A stretch of 64,000 nucleotides of DNA from Hydrogenophaga sp. SL48 (GTDB lineage: Bacteria > Pseudomonadota > Gammaproteobacteria > Burkholderiales > Burkholderiaceae_C). The notes under the pieces were generated by a model that saw only the letters and a list, made by a program, of their open reading frames with translations, was not told the origin of the DNA and searched no databases. This document shows positions 32,455 through 41,338 of the stretch, piece after piece. Position numbers and translations under genes: made by a program. Every line of letters begins with the position of its first letter. Within the stretch, counting starts at the first letter, position 1. Where the stretch lies: NCBI RefSeq assembly GCF_021729865.1, contig NZ_CP063400.1:992001-1056000 (forward strand), in the 5' to 3' direction.

Positions 32455-33528
32455 ATGAAGATCACCACCCCATTGTTGGGCCATTCCCCGCGGGACAGCC
32501 GCCGCACTTTCCTTCAGACCAGTGCCGGCGCCGCCGTGGCCGCCGGCATGTCCGCCGGGCTGTTGTCGCCCGCACTGGCCCAGGCCAAGCCCGTCATCCT
32601 CAAGGCGGTGATCCAGCACCGCAACGGCGAGTCGTACAAGAAGTGGCTGTGGCTCCAGGAGCAGGTCAAGACCCGTACCCAGGGCCGCGTGGAGATCGAG
32701 ACCACCACCATCGGCGAACTGGGGCTGGGCGGAACCGAGATGCTGCGCGTGCTCAAGTCGGGCGTGATCGACATGGCAGAGATCCTGCCGGGCTACGTGG
32801 CCGGCGACTTCCCGCTGATCGAGGCCTGCGACCTGCCAGGCATCTCCACCGGCTTCGCGCAGTCGCGCAAGCTCTATGACGCCTGGACCGAGAACGTGGT
32901 GGGCAAGAACGAGTCCGTCATGGGGGGCAAGATCATGGGCTCGTTCTGCTGGTCCACGATGTTCATGTACACCAAGTTCCCGCTGGCCAGGCTGGATGAC
33001 TTCAAGGGCAAGAAGATCCGCGTGTTCGCCCCTGCGCAGGCGCGCTTCCTGACCGCGCTGGGCGGCGAGCCGGTGAGCATGACCACCGCCGACGTCTACC
33101 CCTCGCTGCAGCGTGGCGTGATCGACGGCGCCATCACGGGCACGGAGCACGTCAAGGCCAGCAGCCTGTGGGAGGTCACCAAGTACATGACCAACGTGAA
33201 CATTCCGCCCATGGGTTCGTACGTGGTCATTGGCACCCGGGGCCTGGCCAAGGTGCCGGCCGAGCTGCGCGGCATCTTCACCGGCATGTACAAGGAGTTG
33301 AGCGACCTGGGCTGGAAGCTGGGCAGCGACAACGACCAGCTCGGCTTTGCCTATGCGCTGGAAAAGGGCATGGTCCTCACCAAGGAGACCAAGCCCGAGT
33401 TCGTGCCGCAGCTCACCAAGATCTCCGCCGAGGACATCGTTCCCTGGTGGGCTGGCCGCGCCGGTGCGCGCGCCAAGCCGCTGTTCAACGAGTTCCTCTC
33501 GCCCATCGTCGGCTACAAGCTGAGCTGA
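32455..33528 (+). CDS. TRAP transporter solute-binding protein (DctP type), third system
   Basis: A 357-residue periplasmic receptor with a probable twin-arginine signal: SRRTFLQTSAGAAVAAG (RR followed by a hydrophobic stretch), mature start near AQAKPVILKA. DctP features include KKIRVFAPAQARFL, with the ligand-binding Arg, and QRGVIDGAITG. The ATG at 32455 has AGGAGA upstream. It is followed by dctQ and dctM. A stable hairpin in the dctP-dctQ gap (about 33569-33596) is seen as in other transport operons here. Confidence 0.93.
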   Translation: MKITTPLLGHSPRDSRRTFLQTSAGAAVAAGMSAGLLSPALAQAKPVILKAVIQHRNGESYKKWLWLQEQVKTRTQGRVEIETTTIGELGLGGTEMLRVLKSGVIDMAEILPGYVAGDFPLIEACDLPGISTGFAQSRKLYDAWTENVVGKNESVMGGKIMGSFCWSTMFMYTKFPLARLDDFKGKKIRVFAPAQARFLTALGGEPVSMTTADVYPSLQRGVIDGAITGTEHVKASSLWEVTKYMTNVNIPPMGSYVVIGTRGLAKVPAELRGIFTGMYKELSDLGWKLGSDNDQLGFAYALEKGMVLTKETKPEFVPQLTKISAEDIVPWWAGRAGARAKPLFNEFLSPIVGYKLS

Positions 33529-33566
33529 CCGGGTCGGCCCGGCGAAGACCGGGCGTCTGAAGGGGG

Positions 33567-33597
33567 CGGCTCTGTGAAGGGCCGCCGCCCTCTGGCC
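33567..33597 (+). other. Stem-loop between dctP and dctQ, third TRAP system
   Basis: GGGCGGC pairs with GCCGCCC around a loop of about 10-13 nt. No T-run follows. Together with the tctC-tctB terminator and the repeat copy in the second TRAP operon, it shows that every receptor gene here is followed or preceded by a structured RNA. Confidence 0.4.
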
Positions 33598-33620
33598 ATT
33601 TCAACACCAAGAGGTTGTCC

Positions 33621-34133
33621 GTGCACATCTTCCACACCACGCTCATACAGCTGGCCAAGGCCATGGCCTGGATCAGTGGCCTGCTGTTTCTCCTGCTGGC
33701 CTTCTACATGACGGGGGATGCCGTCAGCCGCACCCTGGGCGGACCTTTCACCGGTGTGTCCGACCAGATCGCCTCCTACTGCCTTTCGCTGGGTGCCACC
33801 TGGGCTCTGGCGCACGGTGTCGTGGCCGGCACTCACGTGCGCTCGGACGTGCTGCTGCCGCTGGTGCCCGCGCCGCTCAAGCGCTGGTTTGGCGTGCTGG
33901 CCCTGGCCGGGCTGACCGTGTTCGCCTGGATGCTGGCCTATTCGTCCTATCTGCTGACGATGGAGTCTCACGACATGGGCTCGACCGTGCCGCAGTCCAT
34001 CATCGACATGCAGCTCTACATCCCGCAGGCGGTGTCGACCTTCGGCTTCATCGTTTTCGCCATCACCGCGTTGGTGTCCACCCTGGTGGCCGCAGGCAAC
34101 CCCGAGCCCATCGCCGAAGAAGGAGGTATCTGA
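33621..34133 (+). CDS. TRAP transporter small permease (DctQ type), third system
   Basis: A 170-residue four-helix membrane subunit. A GTG start at 33621 is chosen because AAGAGG lies about 6 nt upstream; a TTG six nt earlier would leave no spacing. Hydrophobic segments include MAWISGLLFLLLAFYM and FGVLALAGLTVFAWMLA, with VSDQIASYCLSLGATWALAH at the family-conserved loop. It lies 1 nt upstream of dctM, so translation is coupled. Confidence 0.9.
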   Translation: MHIFHTTLIQLAKAMAWISGLLFLLLAFYMTGDAVSRTLGGPFTGVSDQIASYCLSLGATWALAHGVVAGTHVRSDVLLPLVPAPLKRWFGVLALAGLTVFAWMLAYSSYLLTMESHDMGSTVPQSIIDMQLYIPQAVSTFGFIVFAITALVSTLVAAGNPEPIAEEGGI

Positions 34134-34134
34134 C

Positions 34135-35448
34135 ATGGCCGCCATCGTCATCACCACATTGTTTGCGCTGATCGGCTGTTTCCTGCTGAGCTTTCACATC
34201 GCCAGTTCGCTGGGGCTGACCGCCGCCGTTGCGGGCGCACTGCACATCGGCGAGATCTGGGGGTTCTTCGGCCAGATACCGTGGAACAACATCAGCAACA
34301 GCGGCATGATCGTCGTGCCCCTGTTCATCCTGATGGGCGAGCTGCTGCTGCGCAGCGGCGTGACCGAAGAGCTCTACGGGATCCTGAGCAAGTGGATGGG
34401 GCGCGTGCCCGGTGGCCTGTTGCACACCAACGTGCTGGCCAGCGGGCTCTTTGCCTCGATCTGCGGCTCCAGCGTCGCGACCACCTCCACCATCGGCGCG
34501 GTCGCGCTGCCGGAGATGCGCCGTCACGGCTACGACGAGAAGCTCGCCATGGGCTCGATCACGGCCGGCGGCACCCTGGGCATCCTGATTCCACCGAGCG
34601 TCATCATGATCATCTACGCCATCATGGCGGAGGTGTCGATTGCCCAGCTCTACATGGCCGGCATCGTGCCCGGGCTGCTGATGATGGCGGCGTTCATGCT
34701 GGTCATCCTGCTGGCGGCGCTCATCTCGCCCAAGCGCGCACCCAAGCTGTCCACGCTCTACAGCTGGTCCGAGCGGATACGCGGCCTGACGGCGGTGCTG
34801 CCGGTGCTGTTCCTGCTGGGCATGGTGATGGGCACCATCTATGCGGGTGTGGCCACACCCACCGAGGCCGCGGGCTTCGGTTCGGTCGGAGCCTTCCTGC
34901 TGGCCCTGCTCAAAGGCCGGGTCAACCGGCGCATGCTCAGCGAGACCTTCCTGGCCACGGCGTCGACCACGAGCATGGTGTTGCTGGTGGTGGTCAGCGC
35001 CTTCCTGCTGCAGTTCGTGCTGTCGCTCGGCGGTGTGCCGGCGGCGATCTCCAACTGGATCGCCGGGCTGGGGCTGAGCCAGATCGAGCTGATCCTGATC
35101 ATCGCGCTGATCTACATCGCGTTGGGCATGTTCATGGAGAGCATGGCGATGATCGTCTGCACCCTGCCGATCCTGTTGCCCATCCTGCACGCGGCCCAGG
35201 TGGACCTGGTGTGGTTCGGGGTACTGGCGGTGATTCTGGTGGAGTTGTCGCTCATCACGCCGCCCGTGGGCATGAACCTGTTCGTGATGCATGGCCTGCG
35301 CGCCCGCATGGACGGACCACGTGCCGGGCCACTGACGGAGATTTTTGCCAGCAGCGTGCCATTTGTGGTGGCCATGCTGGCGGTGCTGGGCCTGATCATC
35401 GCCTACCCGCAGATCGCCACCGGCATCTTGGCGAACATGAAGCAATGA
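34135..35448 (+). CDS. TRAP transporter large permease (DctM type), third system
   Basis: A 437-residue channel subunit with about 12 membrane segments. DctM motifs include CGSSVATTSTIGAVALPEMR, GGTLGILIPPSVIMIIYAIM and a C-terminal LITPPVGMNLFVMHGL. All three components of this TRAP system lie contiguously, P-Q-M. Two SDR genes follow at 35513 and 36262 in the same direction. Confidence 0.95.
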   Translation: MAAIVITTLFALIGCFLLSFHIASSLGLTAAVAGALHIGEIWGFFGQIPWNNISNSGMIVVPLFILMGELLLRSGVTEELYGILSKWMGRVPGGLLHTNVLASGLFASICGSSVATTSTIGAVALPEMRRHGYDEKLAMGSITAGGTLGILIPPSVIMIIYAIMAEVSIAQLYMAGIVPGLLMMAAFMLVILLAALISPKRAPKLSTLYSWSERIRGLTAVLPVLFLLGMVMGTIYAGVATPTEAAGFGSVGAFLLALLKGRVNRRMLSETFLATASTTSMVLLVVVSAFLLQFVLSLGGVPAAISNWIAGLGLSQIELILIIALIYIALGMFMESMAMIVCTLPILLPILHAAQVDLVWFGVLAVILVELSLITPPVGMNLFVMHGLRARMDGPRAGPLTEIFASSVPFVVAMLAVLGLIIAYPQIATGILANMKQ

Positions 35449-35512
35449 TCCGCAGACACCGGTCGTCCGGCCGGTGCGGAACCCCTCAACCTGTTTTCGA
35501 GGCATCACCCTC

Positions 35513-36244
35513 ATGACGCTCCCTTTCAAAGAACAATTCGCCGTGGTCACGGGCGCCGGCAGCGGCATCGGCAAGGAAACCGTGCGTGTTCTGGCCGAAC
35601 GCGGTGCCAGGGGCATCGTGCTGGCGGACCTGAACCTGGACAGCGCCAGCCATGTGGCCAGCGACATCGCAGCGACCACGGGATGCGTGTGCGTGCCCTG
35701 CCAGCTCGACGTGGCACAGCCGGCTTCGATCGAAGCGATGTTCAGGTTCGCCATCGAACGCTTCGGGTCGCTCGATGTGCTGGTCAATGGCGCCGGCATC
35801 TGCACCTATCTCCCGGTGGAGGAACTGGATGCCCAGAAGTGGGAGCGCGTCATGGACATCAATCTGAGAGGGTCTTACCTCTGCGCCCGTGAGGCCATCC
35901 GGCTCATGAAGCCGCGACGCCGCGGCAAGATCGTGAACATCGCCTCCGTGGCTGCGCGCATCGGCGGTGTTGCTTCCGGTGTGGACTACGTTGCCTCGAA
36001 GGGTGGGGTTCTCTCCATGACCTACGCACTGGCCAAGGCGTGCATTCCGTTCGGCATCAACGTCAACGGCGTGGCCCCCGGTGTCATCGACACGCCACTC
36101 ATCACCGCGCACAGCTATCCCGAGGGCACCATCATCGGCCACCCCCGTGACGTCGCGAACGTGATCGCCTTTCTGGCCAGTGAGGACGCACGGCATGTGC
36201 AGGGATGCACGATCGATGTCAACGGTGGCCTCTACATGCACTGA
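35513..36244 (+). CDS. Short-chain dehydrogenase/reductase
   Basis: A 243-residue classical SDR with VVTGAGSGIGKETVRVL, NGAG in place of NNAG, and catalytic DYVASKGGVLSM (YxxxK). The start MTLPFKEQ at 35513 has CGAGGC upstream. It lies 64 nt after the TRAP permease. It is likely a dehydrogenase of the ring-hydroxyl or hydroxy-acid type, but its substrate cannot be named. Confidence 0.9.
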   Translation: MTLPFKEQFAVVTGAGSGIGKETVRVLAERGARGIVLADLNLDSASHVASDIAATTGCVCVPCQLDVAQPASIEAMFRFAIERFGSLDVLVNGAGICTYLPVEELDAQKWERVMDINLRGSYLCAREAIRLMKPRRRGKIVNIASVAARIGGVASGVDYVASKGGVLSMTYALAKACIPFGINVNGVAPGVIDTPLITAHSYPEGTIIGHPRDVANVIAFLASEDARHVQGCTIDVNGGLYMH

Positions 36245-36261
36245 AGCAGAGGGATGTCCAC

Positions 36262-37104
36262 ATGAGCCAGAACACCACCCCACCCATCCCGGATACCCCG
36301 CAGCATGTGCTCGTCACGGGCGCGACCGGCGGCATCGGCCTCGGCATCTGTCATGCACTTGCCGAACGTGCACGCCGGGAGGGCCAGCCCCTGCGCCTGA
36401 CGGCAGCAAGTTCCCAGCCTGGCGATCGGCTGAACGCTCTGGTGGACGGTCTGCGACGGGCCGGCGTCGAGGCCCAGGGTGTCTTCGGCGACGTGACGGT
36501 CCCCGAACAATGCCACGCCCTGGTGGCGCAGGCCATCGCCGCAGGCGGCGACCTCACGGCGCTGGTCTGTGTGGCCGGAGCCTCCGGCCCGGGGCGCCTG
36601 GCCGACCTGCCGGTCGAGCAATGGGACCTCACGTTCCATCTCAACACGCGATCGGTCTGGTTGCTGGCGCGTGCCGCTCGCGAATCCCTGCTTCGCACGC
36701 GCGGCAGCATCACGGCGGTGGCGTCCATGTCGGGCCTTCATCCCCACCCTGGCTACGGTGCCTACTCGCCGGCCAAGGCCGCTCTGGTGATGCTGTGCCG
36801 CCAGCTGGCACAGGAATGGGGCCCCGAGGGCATCCGCACCAACAGCGTGTGCCCCGGAATGATCCGCACACCGCTCACGGAAGGCGTGTACCAGGACGAA
36901 GAAACCCTGCATCAGCGGGAGGCCCTGGTGCCGGTGGGGCGCATCGGTCGACCGGATGACATTGGGCAGGCCGTGGCCTATCTCTCCAGCGAAGCAGCCT
37001 CTTACGTCAACGGGATGAGCCTGGTGGTCGACGGCGGCGTGTCGGACCACATGCTGTCGATGATCCCCGGACGACCAGGCAAACGGCCGATTGGGCAGAC
37101 CTGA
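36262..37104 (+). CDS. Short-chain dehydrogenase/reductase
   Basis: A 280-residue SDR with VLVTGATGGIGLGICHAL, a degenerate NNAG (VCVAGASG) and the catalytic YGAYSPAKAALVML (YxxxK). The C-terminus, MLSMIPGRPG, resembles that of the SDR at 26572-27390. It lies 17 nt after the previous SDR and ends the operon. The three SDRs of this operon (31608, 35513, 36262) differ enough to act on different steps. Confidence 0.9.
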   Translation: MSQNTTPPIPDTPQHVLVTGATGGIGLGICHALAERARREGQPLRLTAASSQPGDRLNALVDGLRRAGVEAQGVFGDVTVPEQCHALVAQAIAAGGDLTALVCVAGASGPGRLADLPVEQWDLTFHLNTRSVWLLARAARESLLRTRGSITAVASMSGLHPHPGYGAYSPAKAALVMLCRQLAQEWGPEGIRTNSVCPGMIRTPLTEGVYQDEETLHQREALVPVGRIGRPDDIGQAVAYLSSEAASYVNGMSLVVDGGVSDHMLSMIPGRPGKRPIGQT

Positions 37105-37173
37105 GCACAGTCCGAGAAGATCCGCCGCAGGTTGTTGACTAGAGGAGGCCGCTGTCGCCTCGTGGAGCGGCGT

Positions 37174-38064
37174 TCAGGGTTTCGGGTTGTCGATCTCGGC
37201 CCGGCGCAGCGGGTTGAACCCCGTCACCAGCGCGGTCGCCAGCAGCACCAGCGCACCCCCGGCGAAGATGCCCGACGACACGGTTTCGCCGAGGAAGATG
37301 TGGCCCCAGGTCACGCCGAACACCGGGATCAGGAACGCCGGGCTGGTGGCCGCCACCGGCGACACGTGGCGGATGATGCGCAGGTTCAGCCAGTAGGCCA
37401 GGCCCGAGGTGAAGACGCCCATGATCAGCAGCGCGACCATGGCCGTGGGCGTGAAGTTCGCCTGTGGCAGCGTCCACAGCGCGCCGGGCAGCAGCAGCAC
37501 CATGGCGGCCGCGCTGATGCCCGCGGCGATGGCCAGCGGCTGCATGTGGTTGGTGGCGCGCTTCATCAGCGGCGTCGAGGTGCCGTAGCAGGCCGCTGCC
37601 ACGATGCAGGCCAGTGCCGCGGTGATGGTGGCCGCGTCCGGCTTCACCGGGCCCAGCTGCAGGATCAGGCCCACGCCCACGAAGCCCAGCGCGCATCCCA
37701 GCAGCTTGCGGGCGTTCAGGGTGTCCTGCCCGAACCAGGCCGACGCCAGCGCGCCGAACAGCACCACCGTGGTGTTGAGCAGGGCGCTGTAGCCCGCGGG
37801 CAGGCGCAGCGCGGCCCAGGCGTAGAGCAGGAACGGGGCGGCCAGCGAGAGCGTGCTCAGGCGCAGCAGCTCGCGCCAGTGGCGCCAGGGCCAGGGTTCC
37901 CGCAGCGCGGCCATCAACACCGCCAGTGTGACCGTGGCCAGCAGCACACGGCCAAAGGCCATGACCTGCGGCCCGAGCAACGGGCTCGCGATGCGCAGGA
38001 ACAGGAAGGAGGCGCCCCACAGGGCAGACAGGCCCACGAGCTGGGCAAAGTGGCGTGTTTTCAC
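37174..38064 (-). CDS. EamA/DMT-family transporter
   Basis: A 296-residue inner-membrane transporter with about ten helices in two EamA repeats. It begins VKTRHFAQLVGLSALWGASF, and SALLNTTVVLFGALAS and GFVGVGLILQLGPVK occur in the first half. I selected the GTG at 38064, since the sequence before it is not protein-like. It is convergent with the SDR operon. Family members export amino acids or metabolites; the substrate is not predictable. Confidence 0.9.
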   Translation of the reverse strand: MKTRHFAQLVGLSALWGASFLFLRIASPLLGPQVMAFGRVLLATVTLAVLMAALREPWPWRHWRELLRLSTLSLAAPFLLYAWAALRLPAGYSALLNTTVVLFGALASAWFGQDTLNARKLLGCALGFVGVGLILQLGPVKPDAATITAALACIVAAACYGTSTPLMKRATNHMQPLAIAAGISAAAMVLLLPGALWTLPQANFTPTAMVALLIMGVFTSGLAYWLNLRIIRHVSPVAATSPAFLIPVFGVTWGHIFLGETVSSGIFAGGALVLLATALVTGFNPLRRAEIDNPKP

Positions 38065-38230
38065 ACGACCATTGTGCGGGGCTTTGGGAGGCAGGTCTGT
38101 CCGGTAGGCGCAAGGGCTTCCCTCCGTTGGGGTGGGTGGGGGCCGGTCGGTGCCGCACCTCAGTAAAATCGCCCACCTCACCAGGCGGCCAACCGGCCCG
38201 CTGGCACATCGACCCCACCACTGGACACCC

Positions 38231-38530
38231 ATGCGTTATTCCGTCTCTCACCACAAGCTCAACCAGATCCTCGCGGCCCACGGCCTCAAGAACGGCGACG
38301 CGGGCGGCATCGACAAGCTCTTTGGTGGCAACGACGGCTACTACTGGTTCGGCACCGTGCGCGACCTCTGCCCCCCCGGCAAGACCATCAGCTGGGACGA
38401 CCAGTACAGCATGGTCAATGCCATCCAGGCGCACGAAAACGCCACCGCCGCCGAAGACGAGATGAAGCCGCAGGTGCCCAGCGCGGCCAACATCGCGGCG
38501 CTCTCCAAGGTGCTGGGCGACCCGCTCTGA
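38231..38530 (+). CDS. Conserved small protein of unknown function
   Basis: A 99-residue soluble protein starting MRYSVSHHKLNQILAAHGLK, with a GGNDGYYWFGTVRDLCPPGK segment and an acidic C-terminal half. No signal peptide or membrane segment is visible and I do not recognise a domain. It lies between the divergent DMT transporter and the convergent kup gene. Codon use matches its neighbours, so it is likely a real gene. Confidence 0.7.
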   Translation: MRYSVSHHKLNQILAAHGLKNGDAGGIDKLFGGNDGYYWFGTVRDLCPPGKTISWDDQYSMVNAIQAHENATAAEDEMKPQVPSAANIAALSKVLGDPL

Positions 38531-38537
38531 GCCGGTT

Positions 38538-40466
38538 TCAGATCTGCACCCGCGTGCCCAGCTCCACCACCGCGTTGCCGGGCAATCTGAAGAACTCCAC
38601 CACGCCACCGGCGTTCTGGCTCATGGTGGCGAACAGGCGCTCGCGCCAGTTCGCCATGCCGCCGCCGGGCGTGGGCACCACGGTTTCCCGGCTGAGGAAG
38701 TAGGTGGTTTCAAACAGCGGGATCGGCAGGCCCTGGGCCTGCGCGAGTTCCAGTGCCTTGGGCACGTCGGGCGTGTTCATGAAGCCGAAGTTCACCGTCA
38801 CGCGCCAGAAGCCGTGGCCCAGCGGCGCGATGTCGAGCCGCTGCGCCATGGGCACCCAGGGCACGTCGCGGAACACCACGGTCAGGATCACGTTGCGCTC
38901 GTGCAGCACCTGGTTGTGCTTGAGGTTGTGCAGCAGCGCCTGCGGCACGGTGCTCGGGTCGGCCACGGCGTAGACGGCGGTGCGCTGCGCGCGGTTCACG
39001 CTGCGCGGGTCCAGCGTGTCGATGAAGTCCTGCAAGGCCAGGCCCTCGGCGCGGATGCTCTGCAACACCAGCGTGCGCCCGCGGGCCCAGGTGCTCATGG
39101 CGCCAAACAGCAGCAGGCCCAGCACCAGCGGGAACCAGCCACCGTCGAGAAACTTGATGGCGCAGCCGGCGACCAGCAGCGCGTCGATGGCCAGGAAGAA
39201 GGCCGTGGCGACCCAGGCCAGCGGCGCCGGCAGGCGCCAGCCATCGCGCACCACGAAGAAGGTGAGCACGGTGGTGATCATCATGGTCAGCGTGACGGCG
39301 ATGCCGTAGGCACTGGCCAGCGCCGATGAGCTGCCGAAGAACAGCACCACCGCCACCACACCGGCCAGCAGCGCCCAGTTGACGGCGGGCATGTAGATCT
39401 GCCCGATCTCGCGGGCCGAGGTGTAGCGCACCGCCATGCGCGGCAAGAAGCCGAGCTGGATCGCCTGCTTGGTCATGGAGTAGGCCCCCGAGATCACGGC
39501 CTGCGACGCAATGATGGCCGCGAGTGTGGCCAGCAGCAGCGCGGGCAGCACCCAGGCGTCGGGGAACAGGCGGTAGAAGGGGTTCTGGATGGCGCTCGGG
39601 TCGCCCATCAGCAGCGCGCCCTGGCCCAGGTAGTTCAGCGCCAGGCCGGGCAGCACCAGGCCGGTCCAGGCCAGCTGGATCGGCTTGCGGCCGAAGTGGC
39701 CCATGTCGGCGTACAGCGCCTCGGCGCCGGTGAGCGCGAGCACGATGGCGCCCACGGCGGCGAACACGTGCCAGCCCCGGTCCATCAGAAAGCTCCAGGC
39801 GTGCAGCGGGTTGAGCGCGGCCAGGATGGCCGGCTGCTGCGCGATGTGCAGCGCCCCGACGGTGCCGAGCACCACGAACCACAACACGATGATGGGCCCG
39901 AAGAAGCGGCCCACCACCGCGGTGCCGAAGCGCTGCATGAAAAACAGGCCGACCAGGATGGCCAGCGTGATCGGCACCACATAGGGCTTGAGCGCGGGCG
40001 TCACCAGCTCCAGCCCCTCCATGGCGCCGAGCACGGAGATGGCGGGCGTGATCACGCTGTCGCCGTAGAACAGCGTGGCGCCGAACATGCCCAGCAGCAA
40101 CAGCGCCTGGCGCAGCGCGGGGCGGTGGTGCACCGCCTTGGCCGCCAGCGCGGTGAGCGCGAGGCCGCCACCTTCGCCGTGGTTGTCGGCGCGCAGGATG
40201 AGGATCACGTACTTGAGCGTGACCACCAGCATCAGCGCCCAGAAGAGGGTGGACACGGCGCCGATCAGGTGCAAGGCGTCCAGTGGCACGCCGGTGTGGG
40301 GCGCGAAGATTTCCTTGATGGTGTAGAGCGGGCTGGTGCCGATGTCGCCGTACACCACGCCGAGCGCGGCCAGGGTGAGGGCGGCCGTGCCCTGGCGGGC
40401 GGGCGATGTTTCGCCTGGGGCGGTGGTGGCGTTGGGGGGTGAGGCGCTCTGCGCTGCGGGGGTCAT
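38538..40466 (-). CDS. kup: KUP-system potassium uptake protein
   Basis: A 642-residue inner-membrane K+/H+ symporter with about 12 helices and a C-terminal cytoplasmic domain. Motifs include [20 protein letters not shown] at the N-terminus, [30 protein letters not shown] and, near the end, [20 protein letters not shown]. The ATG at 40466 has no strong ribosome site. It lies 170 bp downstream of a KdpDE-like two-component pair on the same strand. No kdpFABC genes are in the window, so the regulators may instead act on kup. Confidence 0.95.
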   Translation of the reverse strand: MTPAAQSASPPNATTAPGETSPARQGTAALTLAALGVVYGDIGTSPLYTIKEIFAPHTGVPLDALHLIGAVSTLFWALMLVVTLKYVILILRADNHGEGGGLALTALAAKAVHHRPALRQALLLLGMFGATLFYGDSVITPAISVLGAMEGLELVTPALKPYVVPITLAILVGLFFMQRFGTAVVGRFFGPIIVLWFVVLGTVGALHIAQQPAILAALNPLHAWSFLMDRGWHVFAAVGAIVLALTGAEALYADMGHFGRKPIQLAWTGLVLPGLALNYLGQGALLMGDPSAIQNPFYRLFPDAWVLPALLLATLAAIIASQAVISGAYSMTKQAIQLGFLPRMAVRYTSAREIGQIYMPAVNWALLAGVVAVVLFFGSSSALASAYGIAVTLTMMITTVLTFFVVRDGWRLPAPLAWVATAFFLAIDALLVAGCAIKFLDGGWFPLVLGLLLFGAMSTWARGRTLVLQSIRAEGLALQDFIDTLDPRSVNRAQRTAVYAVADPSTVPQALLHNLKHNQVLHERNVILTVVFRDVPWVPMAQRLDIAPLGHGFWRVTVNFGFMNTPDVPKALELAQAQGLPIPLFETTYFLSRETVVPTPGGGMANWRERLFATMSQNAGGVVEFFRLPGNAVVELGTRVQI

Positions 40467-40636
40467 GAAGGCTCCGGTGTTTCCAAGGCCCGCACGATGG
40501 CACCGCACGCATCAGGATCGCATAAGGACCGATCGGGTACAGCTCAATGGCACCCGGCGTGCAATGCCTGCTCCAGGGCACCCGTGGAGCGGGCTTCGCC
40601 CGGCCACAGGGTGCGTCCCCCCGGCGCAGGGGGGGC

Positions 40637-41338
40637 TTATTCGTGCTCCGCGATGCGGTAACCCACGCCCGGTTCCGTCAGCAGGTGTTGCGGCTCGGCG
40701 CTGTCCGCTTCCAGCTTGGCGCGCAGCTGGCCCATGTAGAGCCGCAGGTACTGCGTCTGCTCGGTGTGTTCGGCGCCCCACACGTCGGCGAGCAGCTGGC
40801 GGTGCGTGACCACCTGGCCGGTCTGGCGCACCAGCCGGGCCAGCAGCTTGAACTCGGTGGGCGTGAGGTGCACCTCCTGCCCGTCGCGGCGCACCTTCCG
40901 GGTGGTGAGGTCGATGTCCAGCGCGCCCTGGCGGTAGCTCAGCACCGCCGGCTGGCTGTGCCGGCCCCGGTGGCGCAGCGCCACGCGCATGCGCGCGAGC
41001 AGCTCCCCGATGCCAAAGGGTTTGACGAGGTAGTCGTCGGCGCCGCTGTCGAGCAGGCGGATCTTCTGGCCCTCGGCCTCGCGGGCCGAGATCACGATCA
41101 CCGGCGTGCCGTGCTGGCCGCGCAGTTCGGCCAGAAAGTCTTCGCCGTCGCCGTCGGGCAGGCCCAGGTCGAGCAGCACCAGCTCGGGCGCGGTGTCTGG
41201 CCTGGTGTGCTGCAGCAGGGCGCGTGCGTCGGCCAGGCTGGCCGAGGTCTGCACCGCGTAGCCCTCCACCGAGAGCGCTTCCTTCAGCGTCGCGCGCAGC
41301 TCGCGGTCGTCTTCGATCAGCAGGACGCGCTGGCTCAT
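40637..41338 (-). CDS. KdpE-like response regulator (OmpR family)
   Basis: A 233-residue response regulator. The receiver (about 1-115) has the acidic pocket RVLLIEDD, the phospho-acceptor Asp at about 57 (LVLLDLGLPD) and the conserved Lys near 106 (YLVKPFG). The OmpR/PhoB winged helix has LTPTEFKLLARLV and RLYMGQLRAKLE near the C-terminus. It overlaps the kinase gene stop by ATGA. It is KdpE-like in sequence style and would control potassium transport. Confidence 0.88.
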   Translation of the reverse strand: MSQRVLLIEDDRELRATLKEALSVEGYAVQTSASLADARALLQHTRPDTAPELVLLDLGLPDGDGEDFLAELRGQHGTPVIVISAREAEGQKIRLLDSGADDYLVKPFGIGELLARMRVALRHRGRHSQPAVLSYRQGALDIDLTTRKVRRDGQEVHLTPTEFKLLARLVRQTGQVVTHRQLLADVWGAEHTEQTQYLRLYMGQLRAKLEADSAEPQHLLTEPGVGYRIAEHE

